The notes beneath the pieces were generated by a model, which was given only the letters and a program-made list of their open reading frames with translations, did not search any database and was not told the DNA's origin. 64,000 bases of DNA, from positions 2,767,001-2,831,000 of the forward strand of contig NZ_JNIQ01000001.1 of NCBI RefSeq assembly GCF_000702585.1. The letters run 5' to 3'. The position numbers and the translations under genes were made by a program. The DNA comes from Exiguobacterium aurantiacum DSM 6208 (GTDB taxonomy: Bacteria > Bacillota > Bacilli > Exiguobacteriales > Exiguobacteriaceae). Below are positions 17,279 to 25,274 of this stretch, piece after piece; the stretch's first letter is position 1; every line of letters starts with the position of its first letter.

Positions 17279-17955
17279 GCCCCGTACTCCTCTCTCATGA
17301 CATCAACGATCGACTTGCCGTGAATGAAACGGACGTCCTCGACGTCGAACTCACGGACGATCCGTCCCCGGTTCAACATGACGGCCTTATCGACCAAATA
17401 TTCAATGTCTTCAATCTCGTGCGTCGTAATCAACACGCCCCGATCTTCCATCACATCACTCGAGAACAACTCGACGATCTGTTCTTTTGAAAACACATCG
17501 ATGCCTGAGAATGGTTCGTCAAGCAATAAATAGTCCGGGTCTTGTGCAATGCCGAGCGCCAAGTTCACTTTCGCGAGTGTCCCTTTCGACAACTCATTCA
17601 ACTTGTCTTCCGGAAACAGCTTGAACTCGTCGACGAGACGGGCGAATAGTTTTGAATCGAACTTCGGATAAAAGTCGCGCATGAACGCCTCGCACTGCTC
17701 AATCGTGAAGTGAATCGGGAATGTCGAGTGATCTGGTACGAACGCGACGCGATTCAAATCAAGCGGCTCCCCATCGATGAGCACCGTGCCGCGATCAAAC
17801 GGCGTGAGCCCCATAATGCCTTTTAAAATCGTCGATTTCCCGCTCCCGTTCAAACCAATGAGGCACGTGATCTCTCCTTTTTGGGCCGTGAACGACACGT
17901 CTTCAAGTACTTGCTTTTTGCGGTAACGTTTTTTAACTCCCAGTACTTCGATCAT
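17275..17955 (-). CDS. ABC transporter ATP-binding protein
   Basis: 226-residue ATPase subunit. Walker A GLNGSGKST, signature LSKGTLAK (a non-canonical form of LSGGQ) and Walker B LLLDEPFSGID, followed by the H-loop TTHEIEDIE. The start at 17955 is preceded by AGGAGGGGA; the longer open frame is antisense-like and rejected. The 5' end overlaps the GntR gene by 23 bases. It pairs with the downstream permease. Confidence 0.88.
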   Translation of the reverse strand: MIEVLGVKKRYRKKQVLEDVSFTAQKGEITCLIGLNGSGKSTILKGIMGLTPFDRGTVLIDGEPLDLNRVAFVPDHSTFPIHFTIEQCEAFMRDFYPKFDSKLFARLVDEFKLFPEDKLNELSKGTLAKVNLALGIAQDPDYLLLDEPFSGIDVFSKEQIVELFSSDVMEDRGVLITTHEIEDIEYLVDKAVMLNRGRIVREFDVEDVRFIHGKSIVDVMREEYGA

Positions 17956-18325
17956 CGAGATTCCCCTCCTCGTATTGCTGTTTAATTTTATCGACGAGTT
18001 CATCCATCGTGACGTCGAGTTCTTGGATCGATTCGACGAAGACGGCGATCGCCTCATCGACGAGCTCCGTTCGAATCCGGGTCAATACGTGTTCATCCGT
18101 CGTCACGCGACTCGGACGGTTCCGTTCGGTCGTAATCAATTGTTGTTCCTCCATCTCTTTGAACGCCTTTTGGACGGTGTTCGGATTGATTTTCAGTTCG
18201 GTCGCGAGCTCTCGCCGCGACGGCATCTCTTCGCCCGCCTGTAGTTCTCCTAGCGCCATCTTCTTTTTGAAGTAATCGACGACTTGGATATAGACGGGGG
18301 CTCTCGTGTTGAATTGAATGATCAT
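17933..18325 (-). CDS. ytrA: GntR-family repressor, YtrA subfamily
   Basis: 130-residue regulator. The N-terminal winged helix (about 10-75) shows the GntR signature with MPSRRELATELKINPNTVQKA. The short C-terminal helical part (about 80-120) is typical of the YtrA subfamily, which lacks a large ligand domain. It is the first gene of its operon, as in Bacillus ytrABCDEF. Two inverted repeats at its promoter (18341-18362, 18371-18390) are likely its operators, so autorepression is expected. Confidence 0.88.
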   Translation of the reverse strand: MIIQFNTRAPVYIQVVDYFKKKMALGELQAGEEMPSRRELATELKINPNTVQKAFKEMEEQQLITTERNRPSRVTTDEHVLTRIRTELVDEAIAVFVESIQELDVTMDELVDKIKQQYEEGNLDDRSTGS

Positions 18326-18340
18326 AGGCCACCTCTCTAA

Positions 18341-18362
18341 GTGTATGATGCGACTAATACAC
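18341..18362. promoter_or_regulatory. second YtrA-type operator
   Basis: GTGTAT-N10-ATACAC inverted repeat, downstream of the -10, near the transcription start. It shares the half-site of the operator at 18371. Confidence 0.55.
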
Positions 18363-18370
18363 TATCTGAC

Positions 18371-18402
18371 TGTATTATCATCATAATACACTTAGGTGTC
18401 AA
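18371..18402 (-). promoter_or_regulatory. ytrA promoter with palindromic operator
   Basis: On the minus strand: -35 TTGACA (18397-18402), 17-bp spacer, -10 GATAAT (18374-18379). TGTATTATCATCATAATACA (18371-18390) is a perfect 8-4-8 palindrome covering the -10 and spacer, so a bound repressor would block polymerase. Confidence 0.75.
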
Positions 18403-18425
18403 CAACTATTTGTCAAAACCATCCA

Positions 18426-18460
18426 AAACAAAAACGCATCCGTTGCTTACACGGATACGT
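18426..18460 (-). terminator. terminator of the uridine-kinase-like gene
   Basis: On the minus strand ACGTATCCGT pairs with ACGGATGCGT (one G-U), followed by TTTTTGTTTT. Confidence 0.8.
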
Positions 18461-19065
18461 CAATCGATTTGAATGATCTGGTCGGCCTTGACTTTAGGAT
18501 TGACCGTCTCGAGATAATGCGCCTCTCCCGGCCAATAGCGACGCTCGTATTTTGCGAGCCGTTCCGTCATGTCCCCGATGTATGTATCGCGTTGCAGAAC
18601 CCGCTCATACCGGACCTCCCGCGGGCAGTCGAGATAGACGACGTAATCGAAATAACTCCGCCATTCGTCACGCAGCAAAAAGATGCCTTCGATGAGGACG
18701 AGTGCGTTCGGTGCGATTTCCACCGTTCGGTTGATGACCTCATCCCGGTCGCGGTCATAATATGGCAACGTCAGCGTCGCCTGCCCTTCTTGAAGCGGTT
18801 TGAACAACGTCTCCACGAGCAAGTCGACATCCCATTGGAGCGCATAGTATTCCATCGCCTCGGGTTCACCCGTCCCATAACGCCTGAACCGCTCGACGAT
18901 AAAGTCGTCAATGTGGAAATTCATTTCGTTCGGCACGATGCCCCGTAGTTGATTGACGAGTGTCGTCTTCCCGGCACCGCTCAACCCGTCAATCGCCACG
19001 ACGAATGGCCGGTCCGGCGAGTGTTTGACGTATTCGTTTCGAAGGATCTCCTTCAGCGTCTCCAT
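18460..19065 (-). CDS. uridine kinase-like P-loop kinase
   Basis: 201-residue P-loop NTPase of the uridine kinase / phosphoribulokinase group. Walker A is in AIDGLSGAGKTTL. It has HIDDF, the D-Y-Y-DRDRDEV segment typical of nucleoside kinase binding sites, and VLIEGIFLLRDEW as Walker B-like. It is close to the Udk length (about 210) but diverged, so the phosphorylated substrate is uncertain. The gene is monocistronic between two terminators. Confidence 0.75.
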   Translation of the reverse strand: METLKEILRNEYVKHSPDRPFVVAIDGLSGAGKTTLVNQLRGIVPNEMNFHIDDFIVERFRRYGTGEPEAMEYYALQWDVDLLVETLFKPLQEGQATLTLPYYDRDRDEVINRTVEIAPNALVLIEGIFLLRDEWRSYFDYVVYLDCPREVRYERVLQRDTYIGDMTERLAKYERRYWPGEAHYLETVNPKVKADQIIQID

Positions 19066-19082
19066 CTTTTCCTCTCCTCTAA

Positions 19083-19110
19083 CAAAAAAAGTCAGCCGCT
19101 AGGGCTGACT
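19083..19110 (-). terminator. terminator of the ba3 oxidase operon
   Basis: AGTCAGCC (19090-19097) pairs with GGCTGACT (19103-19110). On the minus strand it is followed by TTTTTTTGTT. Confidence 0.9.
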
Positions 19111-19115
19111 TCAGT

Positions 19116-20801
19116 TTACCAGAGCACCCAACCGCGCGCTCCCGGCGGTGCACTCTCAATCAAGTGCCAAATCGGAATCGTGTAAGCGAACGCGATCAAG
19201 ACGAACGTCACGGTGATCCACAATTTCCAGTTCTCGAAGAAACGAGGTGTCTCCATCGCCGCCTCCTCTGTCTCGGCGAGCGGGAACTCTTCTTCCCCTT
19301 TCGGCGCGAGGAATGACAGGTTGAACATCGAATAGACAAAGATGAGGACGGAGATCAAGAGAATCGTCCCACCGATCGCCATTGCCATATGGTACGGGAT
19401 CCATTCACGCGTGAGCGCGTCCGAGAAGTAAGTCGCCGGACCCGTTCGACGCGGGTTTCCTTGAAGGCCCGAGATGTGCATCGCGTACGACATGATCGCC
19501 ATCCCGAACGCCCAAGTCCCTGCTTGGATCAAGCCGAGGCGATTCATCGCTTTCGTGAGCGTCCGGCCACGCAATACCGGCACAAGCCAGTACGCTGTCC
19601 CGAAGAACGTCAAGGCGACGGCCGTCCCGACCGTGATATGGAAGTGACCGGTGACCCAAAGCGTGTTGTGGACCATCGCGTTCAATTGGTGCGACGCGTT
19701 AATGATCCCACCGGCACCGGCCGGGATGAAGAACAACATGCCGACGAAAGGTGCAAGGAAACGGACATCCCCGTAAGGCATCTTCTTCACCCAACCGAAC
19801 AGTCCGCGGGCACCGAGCGCCCGGCCTCGCAATTCAAACGTCGCGAACAGCGAGAACGCGGTCATGAACGAAGGGATGACGACGAGGAACGTCAAGATGA
19901 CTTGGACGAACTTCCAGAACGGGTCGATGCCAGGTTCCGTCAACTGGTGGTGGAAACCGACAGGGAACGAGAACAACAAGAACAACAAGAACGCCATCCG
20001 GGCGAGAGCATCCGAGAAGATCTTACCGCCGATGACTTTCGGCACGACCGTATACCAGACGATGTAGGCCGGCATGAGCCAGAAGTAGACGAGCGGGTGA
20101 CCGAAGTACCAGAACAGCGTCCGTGACAACTCGATTCCGACCGTATCTTTCCACCCGAGTGAGAGCGGGAGCAGTTGGAACAAAATCGTCCCGGCGACGC
20201 CGAGTGTGGCGATGACCCAAAGCAGCATCGTCATGATGCTCATGAAGGCCGGAAGTGGCGGATGAACCCCAGGATTTTCCCGTTTGTAGTCCGCATACAT
20301 CCGGAACATCGCGAACGCTGACAACCACGTTCCGACGACGAAGAGGACGAGACCGACATAGAAGATTGGGTCGGCCATGAGCGGCGCATAGAACGTATAG
20401 AGCACGGTCGCTTTATTAGCGAGCACCATGATCGTGACGAGCACGGCCCCGGCGATGATCATCCAGAAACCGAGCCAGGCGACGCGGGTCGGGAATGATT
20501 CGAACCGTCCGAACGACTTGGCGAGGAGCGCATACAGGAGACCGATGATGAACATCGTCGTGAAGACGAGACCGAGCATGATGCCGTGGGCGGTCAAAAG
20601 TTGATAGTAGCCGAACACTTCCGGGATGATGCCGGTCCGGATAAGCGTCTGCATGAGCCCTGCCAGGGCACCAATCAAGACGGCGAGCACCGAGATGACG
20701 ACGTGGGCGTAAGCGAGCCTTGCCTCTTTCACACCGATACTTGGCACCGGCACGCCCCGTTCCATTTCCCATTGTTTCAACTTTGAAGCGACGTCGTTCA
20801 T
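19116..20801 (-). CDS. cbaA: ba3-type (b(o/a)3) cytochrome oxidase subunit I
   Basis: 561-residue haem-copper oxidase subunit I with about 13 membrane helices; it reduces O2 to water and pumps protons. Haem ligand His is in QLLTAHGIML; the CuB region has FGHPLVYFW and a downstream HHQLTEPG; the high-spin haem region has VTGHFHITVG. The sequence and unusual N-terminus belong to the B-family (ba3) branch, as in Geobacillus CbaA, not to the A-family caa3/aa3 oxidases. The B family is known for low proton stoichiometry and high O2 affinity. It lies one base after subunit II. Confidence 0.92.
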   Translation of the reverse strand: MNDVASKLKQWEMERGVPVPSIGVKEARLAYAHVVISVLAVLIGALAGLMQTLIRTGIIPEVFGYYQLLTAHGIMLGLVFTTMFIIGLLYALLAKSFGRFESFPTRVAWLGFWMIIAGAVLVTIMVLANKATVLYTFYAPLMADPIFYVGLVLFVVGTWLSAFAMFRMYADYKRENPGVHPPLPAFMSIMTMLLWVIATLGVAGTILFQLLPLSLGWKDTVGIELSRTLFWYFGHPLVYFWLMPAYIVWYTVVPKVIGGKIFSDALARMAFLLFLLFSFPVGFHHQLTEPGIDPFWKFVQVILTFLVVIPSFMTAFSLFATFELRGRALGARGLFGWVKKMPYGDVRFLAPFVGMLFFIPAGAGGIINASHQLNAMVHNTLWVTGHFHITVGTAVALTFFGTAYWLVPVLRGRTLTKAMNRLGLIQAGTWAFGMAIMSYAMHISGLQGNPRRTGPATYFSDALTREWIPYHMAMAIGGTILLISVLIFVYSMFNLSFLAPKGEEEFPLAETEEAAMETPRFFENWKLWITVTFVLIAFAYTIPIWHLIESAPPGARGWVLW

Positions 20802-20802
20802 G

Positions 20803-21273
20803 TTACTCCACCACCTTAATTTTAGTCGCCATCATATGATGGCCCGTACCGCAGTATTCATTGCAAAGAATCAAGAACTCTCCCGTTTCTTTGAACGTAT
20901 ACGTGAGCGAGTTGATATGTCCCGGGACGACCATCATGTTGACGGGCGTACCGACGAGCTGAAAGCCGTGAACGACGTCAGGTGATGTAACGAGGAACGT
21001 CACTTTCGCACCTTTCGGGATCTCGACGTTTCCAGGCGTGAACGTGAACGCCTGGGCGACCATGACGAGTTCATACTCGTTGTCCCCGATTTTGTGAAGG
21101 CCAGGATTGTCGAACGGCGCCGTTTGATGTACTTTCGCCGGGTCGACCAGATCGGCGTCTGATGCCGGTTGGTTGCCGGCCGCAAAGGCCGATACACCGA
21201 GGACAGTCAAAAACACGGCCAATAAGATAATGCCAAACACTAACCAATATTTCTCAAGCTTATGAATATGCAA
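20803..21273 (-). CDS. cbaB: ba3-type cytochrome oxidase subunit II
   Basis: 156-residue CuA subunit with one N-terminal membrane anchor (LVFGIILLAVFLTVLGVSAFA) and an external cupredoxin domain. The CuA ligands are in CNEYCGTGHHMM with an upstream His in VVHGFQLVG. It lacks a fused cytochrome c domain, as expected for ba3 enzymes. The start is a TTG at 21273 with AAAGGAG 8 bases before it. It is the middle gene between subunits IIa and I. Confidence 0.92.
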   Translation of the reverse strand: MHIHKLEKYWLVFGIILLAVFLTVLGVSAFAAGNQPASDADLVDPAKVHQTAPFDNPGLHKIGDNEYELVMVAQAFTFTPGNVEIPKGAKVTFLVTSPDVVHGFQLVGTPVNMMVVPGHINSLTYTFKETGEFLILCNEYCGTGHHMMATKIKVVE

Positions 21274-21297
21274 CGTGAGCGACTCCTTTCGTTTCTG

Positions 21298-21417
21298 TTA
21301 TCGTGTGACGAATAAATAAAAGACCGATGACCACATGGCGATGATGACGCCCGCGACGATCATGACTGATGTGAACGTTCCTTTCAAATCTGGTTCTTGT
21401 CCACCGTTCTTATCCAC
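21298..21417 (-). CDS. cytochrome oxidase subunit IIa
   Basis: A 39-residue ORF with a GTG start at 21417 after AAAGGGG (8-base spacing). The product begins VDKNGGQEPDLKGTF and has one membrane helix (about 17-37). The PDLKGTF motif followed by a single helix is characteristic of subunit IIa of B-family oxidases, which contributes the helix missing from subunit II. It heads the operon IIa-II-I, with 24 bases to subunit II. An in-frame ATG at 21453 lies upstream of the predicted transcription start and is not used. Confidence 0.85.
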   Translation of the reverse strand: MDKNGGQEPDLKGTFTSVMIVAGVIIAMWSSVFYLFVTR

Positions 21418-21451
21418 GTGAAGGACCCCTTTCGCTATAATTTCCATCTTC

Positions 21452-21495
21452 ATTGTATGAGATTGAGCAGTTATTTATATGTGACTTTTATCACT
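21452..21495 (-). promoter_or_regulatory. oxidase promoter with perfect Fnr box
   Basis: TGTGACTTTTATCACT (21480-21495) matches the Bacillus Fnr box TGTGA-N6-TCACT exactly. On the minus strand a -10 TACAAT lies at 21452-21457, so the box centre is about 42 bp before the predicted start. That is the class II activator position, and no -35 is present. Confidence 0.75.
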
Positions 21496-21565
21496 TCAAA
21501 AGTGACAATCACATCATTTTTGCGTAGTTTACACACATAAAGTTCACAAATGACACATGCAGTCA

Positions 21566-21596
21566 CACAAAAAAACCGTCTCACGAAGAGACGGTT
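21566..21596 (-). terminator. terminator of fnr
   Basis: AACCGTCTC (21574-21582) pairs with GAGACGGTT (21588-21596); the minus strand continues into a T-tract. Confidence 0.9.
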
Positions 21597-21605
21597 GCGT
21601 TTCAG

Positions 21606-22319
21606 TTATAATCGGCAAATTCCAGCCGGACAGCCTTCACAGTGACATAACTCTTTTAGGAAATCGAGGTCGTGAATCTCGATCGTATTCGGAGCCGTCA
21701 TCAAGACGCCATCTTTGCGCCATTGACTCATCAAACGATTGACCGTCTCCCGCGGGGCGCCGATCAGTTGACCGAGCTCCCCATCGGACGGATGTCTCGG
21801 AATGATGATCGATTCGCCATCGTCGATACCGTGCATCGCAGCCATCCGGAGCAATGTCGAGGCGAGTGCGCCTGGCTTGCCGTAAAGGAGAAGATCGCGC
21901 ACTTTCATCTCTGAATGTTTACGCATCATCGACGTCCACCGGATAATCTCACCAGCGAACCGGATATCCTGCTGCATGAGCGTCTCCAGCTCTTGTTTCG
22001 AGATGGTCCCGATGACACTCTCCTCGGTCGTCTCAATGCTATAGGAGCTTGGATATGATTCGACGATGTCGAACTCTCCGAAGAAATCATTCGACCCGAA
22101 TAAGAACATGACGAGCGGATTGCCTTTTTTCGTGATCTTTGTAAATTTGACCGAACCACTCTTTATATAAAAGAATTTGTCACATTTCTCGCCTTCCCAA
22201 CAGACGATGCTCGCTTTCGGATAAACTTGAGTCGTCATCATCTCGAGCAACAACTGTTTCGTCTCGTTTGAGAAGATAAAACTGTTCGGTTGCGTCTTTC
22301 CACATTTCGTCGACATCAT
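21606..22319 (-). CDS. fnr: anaerobic regulator Fnr (Crp/Fnr family, C-terminal Fe-S cluster)
   Basis: 237-residue Crp/Fnr regulator with an N-terminal cyclic-nucleotide-like beta barrel (about 20-125), dimer helix and C-terminal winged helix with GAPRETVNRLMSQWRK. Cysteines fall at 225, 227, 230 and 235 near the C-terminus (CHCEGCPAGIC). Bacillus subtilis Fnr binds its [4Fe-4S] cluster with C227, C230, C235 and Asp141; here D142 lies in RDLLLYG. The match supports the ATG at 22319 (after GGAGGGAG), not the longer frame to 22367. It lies next to the oxidase operon with the Fnr box and is transcribed in the same direction from its own promoter. Confidence 0.93.
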   Translation of the reverse strand: MMSTKCGKTQPNSFIFSNETKQLLLEMMTTQVYPKASIVCWEGEKCDKFFYIKSGSVKFTKITKKGNPLVMFLFGSNDFFGEFDIVESYPSSYSIETTEESVIGTISKQELETLMQQDIRFAGEIIRWTSMMRKHSEMKVRDLLLYGKPGALASTLLRMAAMHGIDDGESIIIPRHPSDGELGQLIGAPRETVNRLMSQWRKDGVLMTAPNTIEIHDLDFLKELCHCEGCPAGICRL

Positions 22320-22378
22320 TTCCTGCTCCCTCCATCGTTCATTCACTTGAATGTCTCGTACGTTCATTGTATGGGTTT

Positions 22379-22384
22379 ATTATA
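22379..22384 (-). promoter_or_regulatory. -10 element of fnr
   Basis: TATAAT on the minus strand about 60 bases upstream of the fnr start; the -35 is weak (TGATGA). Confidence 0.5.
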
Positions 22385-22450
22385 CAGGAGAAGATGCCAT
22401 TTCATCACAAAAGTATGTGACATTTCAAACAATCTTCTATCTTTTCTAGA

Positions 22451-22478
22451 AAAAAAGACTGCGGCGGGGCCACAGTCT
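22451..22478 (-). terminator. terminator of the aldehyde dehydrogenase gene
   Basis: On the minus strand AGACTGTGG pairs with CCGCAGTCT (one G-U) and is followed by TTTTTTTC. Confidence 0.85.
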
Positions 22479-22484
22479 CCATGC

Positions 22485-23870
22485 TTACCGGTACACGAGA
22501 CGAATCAACTTCTCTGCCGCTTTAAAGTTCGGATAACGAAGCGGCAAATCATACTTCGTCGTGTTCCGTAAAATCGATTTGGCGTGGCTGAACGTCTCAA
22601 AACTGTAACGTCCGTGATAAGCACCCATTCCACTGTCGCCGACCCCGCCAAACGGCAAGTTCGGGTTCGTCAAATGCATGAGGACGTCGTTGACACAGCC
22701 GCCACCGAACGAGAGGTGTTTGAACGTCTTTTGTTCGATCTCTTTAGACTCAGTGAAGAGATAAAGGGCAAGCGGATGCGGCCGCGCCGATACGAACTCG
22801 ATTGCTTCATCCAAATCTCGATACGTCAAGACCGGGAGAATCGGGCCGAAAATTTCGTCTTTCATGACGTTTGCCGATTCATCAACATCCGTCATCACCG
22901 TCGGCGCAATCTTCAAATTGTCACGGTCGGTCTCCCCACCAAAGAAAATGTCTCCTTCTGCTAAGTAACCTGCCAGGCGGTCAAAATGGTTCGTGTTGAC
23001 GATTCGCGTGAACCGTTTCGTGCCGACGCCGTTACCGAACATCGTGAACGCTTCTCGTTTGACTGCCTCAAGAAACTCGTCTCGGCGAGATTCATGGACG
23101 AGGACATAGTCCGGCGCGACACATGTCTGCCCGGCGTTCATCCATTTGCCCCACGCGATCCGTTTGGCTGCCACATCAATCACGGCGTCTTCATGGACGA
23201 TGGCCGGGGATTTCCCTCCGAGTTCGAGCGTGACCGGCGTCAACTGCTTCGCCGCCGCCTCCATGACGACTTTTCCGACCCCGGTCGAACCGGTGAAGAA
23301 AATATGTCCCCACTTTTCAGCGAGAAGTGCCGTCGCCACGTCTTTATCGCCTTCAATGCTGACGACGTAACGGTCTGTGAAAGCGCGCTCGAGAACGGTC
23401 GTGATCATACGCGCCACGTTCGGCGTGAGTTCCGATGGCTTTACGACGGCCGTGTTGCCGGCTGCAATCGCTCCGATGAGCGGAGCCATCGCGAGTTGGA
23501 ACGGATAATTCCACGGTGCGATGATCAACACCGTCCCGTACGGTTCATACGTGATCTCGCTCTTCGTCCCCAAATGGATAGCCGCTCCTCTAACTCGTTT
23601 CGGGCGCATCCACCGCTTCAACTCTCGGCTCGTCCGAGTGATCTCATCATATACGAAACCGATCTCGGTCGTGAACGCGTCAAGTTCCGATTTGTTCAAA
23701 TCTGTTTGTAACGCCTCAATGATGTCCGCCTCGTAATGTTTAATCGACTCTTTCAAAAACGTCAGCATACTGAGACGGAAAGCTAACGACTTTGTCGCTT
23801 GTGTTTTGAAGAAACGACGTTGCTTTTGAATCAATTCCTCGATCGTCAATTGTTCGATTGGTGCGAGCAT
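22485..23870 (-). CDS. aldehyde dehydrogenase, class 3 (YwdH-like)
   Basis: 461-residue NAD(P)-dependent aldehyde dehydrogenase. The catalytic Cys is C250 in NAGQTCVAPDYVL, the general base Glu is E216 in TLELGGKSP, and the cofactor motif is FTGSTGVGK. The IIAPWNYPFQLAM stretch and the hydrophobic C-terminus (PLRYPNFKAAEKLIRLVYR) are those of class 3 / fatty-aldehyde dehydrogenases. The ATG at 23870 follows GGGAGG; the 12-residue longer frame lacks a site. It is monocistronic. The substrate is probably a medium- or long-chain aldehyde, by family only. Confidence 0.88.
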   Translation of the reverse strand: MLAPIEQLTIEELIQKQRRFFKTQATKSLAFRLSMLTFLKESIKHYEADIIEALQTDLNKSELDAFTTEIGFVYDEITRTSRELKRWMRPKRVRGAAIHLGTKSEITYEPYGTVLIIAPWNYPFQLAMAPLIGAIAAGNTAVVKPSELTPNVARMITTVLERAFTDRYVVSIEGDKDVATALLAEKWGHIFFTGSTGVGKVVMEAAAKQLTPVTLELGGKSPAIVHEDAVIDVAAKRIAWGKWMNAGQTCVAPDYVLVHESRRDEFLEAVKREAFTMFGNGVGTKRFTRIVNTNHFDRLAGYLAEGDIFFGGETDRDNLKIAPTVMTDVDESANVMKDEIFGPILPVLTYRDLDEAIEFVSARPHPLALYLFTESKEIEQKTFKHLSFGGGCVNDVLMHLTNPNLPFGGVGDSGMGAYHGRYSFETFSHAKSILRNTTKYDLPLRYPNFKAAEKLIRLVYR

Positions 23871-23973
23871 GAAGGTTCCTCCCTTGATTAATAACGCTGT
23901 CTCCATCTTATCACTCTCGGCTCACCCGCGACCATTTTGAACCTTCTCGGAACCTTTCGACAACCATCTCGTT

Positions 23974-25140
23974 TCACTCTGACTTTGGTGATAACAGCCG
24001 CTTCCTCATTTGTTCTAAGGCAAAGAAAGCAACCCCTGATCCGAGCAGTACGATTCCCGTAACGGTGAATTTATTCGTTAACGGAATCGTGAGCCAGCCG
24101 AGTAAAGCCGACCCGACGACCGTCCCGAGTGAGAAGAACGCATAAAAGTATCCGTACGACTTGCCGCGGTTGGCACGGTTTGTCGCTTTGATCAAAAGCG
24201 TGTTGATGGCCGGGAACAAGATGGCGAAGCCGACACCGTACAAGGCGAGGACAGCGTATAGTGCGCCGGCACTGCCAGACGTGCCGATGAGCAACTGACT
24301 CACGCCGAGAATCGTGATTCCGAGCGCGGCTAGCTTCGTCGGTTCAACACGATCGAACAACCGGTTCGTCGGCAGCACAAAGACGAGGACGGCGACAATC
24401 CCGAACGTGCTCAACAGCGTCCCGCTCAGCCGCGAATCATACCCGAGCGCCTGTACATAGAGCGGCAACAAATAAGCGAGCGCCCCTTGGGAGAACATGA
24501 GCAAAAATGCACCGACGTACGCTTTCAACACGTCGCGTTGCAACGCATCGGACACCGGTTGTTCATCAGTGTCAATCCGTTTTCCGGTCAGACGCAACTG
24601 ACGTAACACGACTAAAGCGAGTAGCGCCACGGCCAATCCATAAAACGCGACGAATGAAAACACGACCGGGACCGACGTCCGGCTCGCCATGATTCCGCTA
24701 AACGCCGGACCGAGGATGGCAGCGAGTCCGACAAAGCTACCGGTGAGGGCGACTTTCTTCCCTTGCCGATTGGCGGCGGTCAAGTTGGCCGATAAGGTGA
24801 AGGCGGCCGGGACGATGAGACCGGCGACAAAGCCGTGGACGATTCGGACGACGAGTAACGTTGTCGGCGTGTCGACGACGTGATACATGAAAAGACTGAC
24901 ACTCGACAAGACGAGACCGGCGAGCAAAATCCGGAACGGACCCGTCCGATCGGTCCACACTCCAGACAAAATATTCCCGAACGTGTTCGATAATGAATAA
25001 ATCGCAATCGCCACACCGGCAAGGAACGGTGTCGCACCGACCGAAGTGGCGAACGTGCTCATGACGGGCAGTTGGGCGAATAAATCAAAGAAAGCAAAAA
25101 AGACGATACTATAGATGACGAATGCAGACGTCTTGTTCAA
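23974..25140 (-). CDS. MFS transporter (12 TM)
   Basis: 388-residue major facilitator with 12 predicted helices and a central cytoplasmic loop (about residue 195). Motif A appears as GVWTDRTGPFRILL after helix 2. It resembles bacterial drug/metabolite exporters of the DHA1 type, but substrate cannot be assigned. Start is a TTG; 25140 has AAGGAG at 9 bases, whereas the TTG at 25149 is directly adjacent to it. An imperfect dyad at 25159-25177 could be an operator. Confidence 0.8.
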   Translation of the reverse strand: MNKTSAFVIYSIVFFAFFDLFAQLPVMSTFATSVGATPFLAGVAIAIYSLSNTFGNILSGVWTDRTGPFRILLAGLVLSSVSLFMYHVVDTPTTLLVVRIVHGFVAGLIVPAAFTLSANLTAANRQGKKVALTGSFVGLAAILGPAFSGIMASRTSVPVVFSFVAFYGLAVALLALVVLRQLRLTGKRIDTDEQPVSDALQRDVLKAYVGAFLLMFSQGALAYLLPLYVQALGYDSRLSGTLLSTFGIVAVLVFVLPTNRLFDRVEPTKLAALGITILGVSQLLIGTSGSAGALYAVLALYGVGFAILFPAINTLLIKATNRANRGKSYGYFYAFFSLGTVVGSALLGWLTIPLTNKFTVTGIVLLGSGVAFFALEQMRKRLLSPKSE

Positions 25141-25158
25141 GCGATTCAACTCCTTCGC

Positions 25159-25177
25159 TCAGTCAATCAGTGACTAA
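25159..25177. promoter_or_regulatory. dyad upstream of the MFS gene
   Basis: TCAGTCAATCAGTGACTAA is a 7-5-7 inverted repeat with one mismatch, just before the ribosome site. It may be a repressor site; no regulator gene adjoins it. Confidence 0.3.
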
Positions 25178-25243
25178 GTTTCAGCTTCAGTCTAGCTTGA
25201 CGTCTTGACTTTGTATAGATGACACGGCACACCGACACAAAAA

Positions 25244-25269
25244 TGCCCTACAAACGAATTTGTAGGGCA
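25244..25269 (-). terminator. terminator of deoD
   Basis: TGCCCTACAAA pairs perfectly with TTTGTAGGGCA over 11 bp around a CGAA loop, with a T-tract on the minus strand. Confidence 0.93.
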
Positions 25270-25274
25270 CCCGA

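Noticed and set aside
19389-20126. 245-codon ORF antisense to oxidase subunit I
   Set aside because: Arg/Asp/Glu-rich translation typical of antisense of a membrane gene; no ribosome site.
22405-22420. TCACA-N6-TGTGA near the fnr promoter
   Set aside because: The half-sites point outward compared with an Fnr/Crp box (TGTGA-N6-TCACA), so I do not call it an Fnr site.
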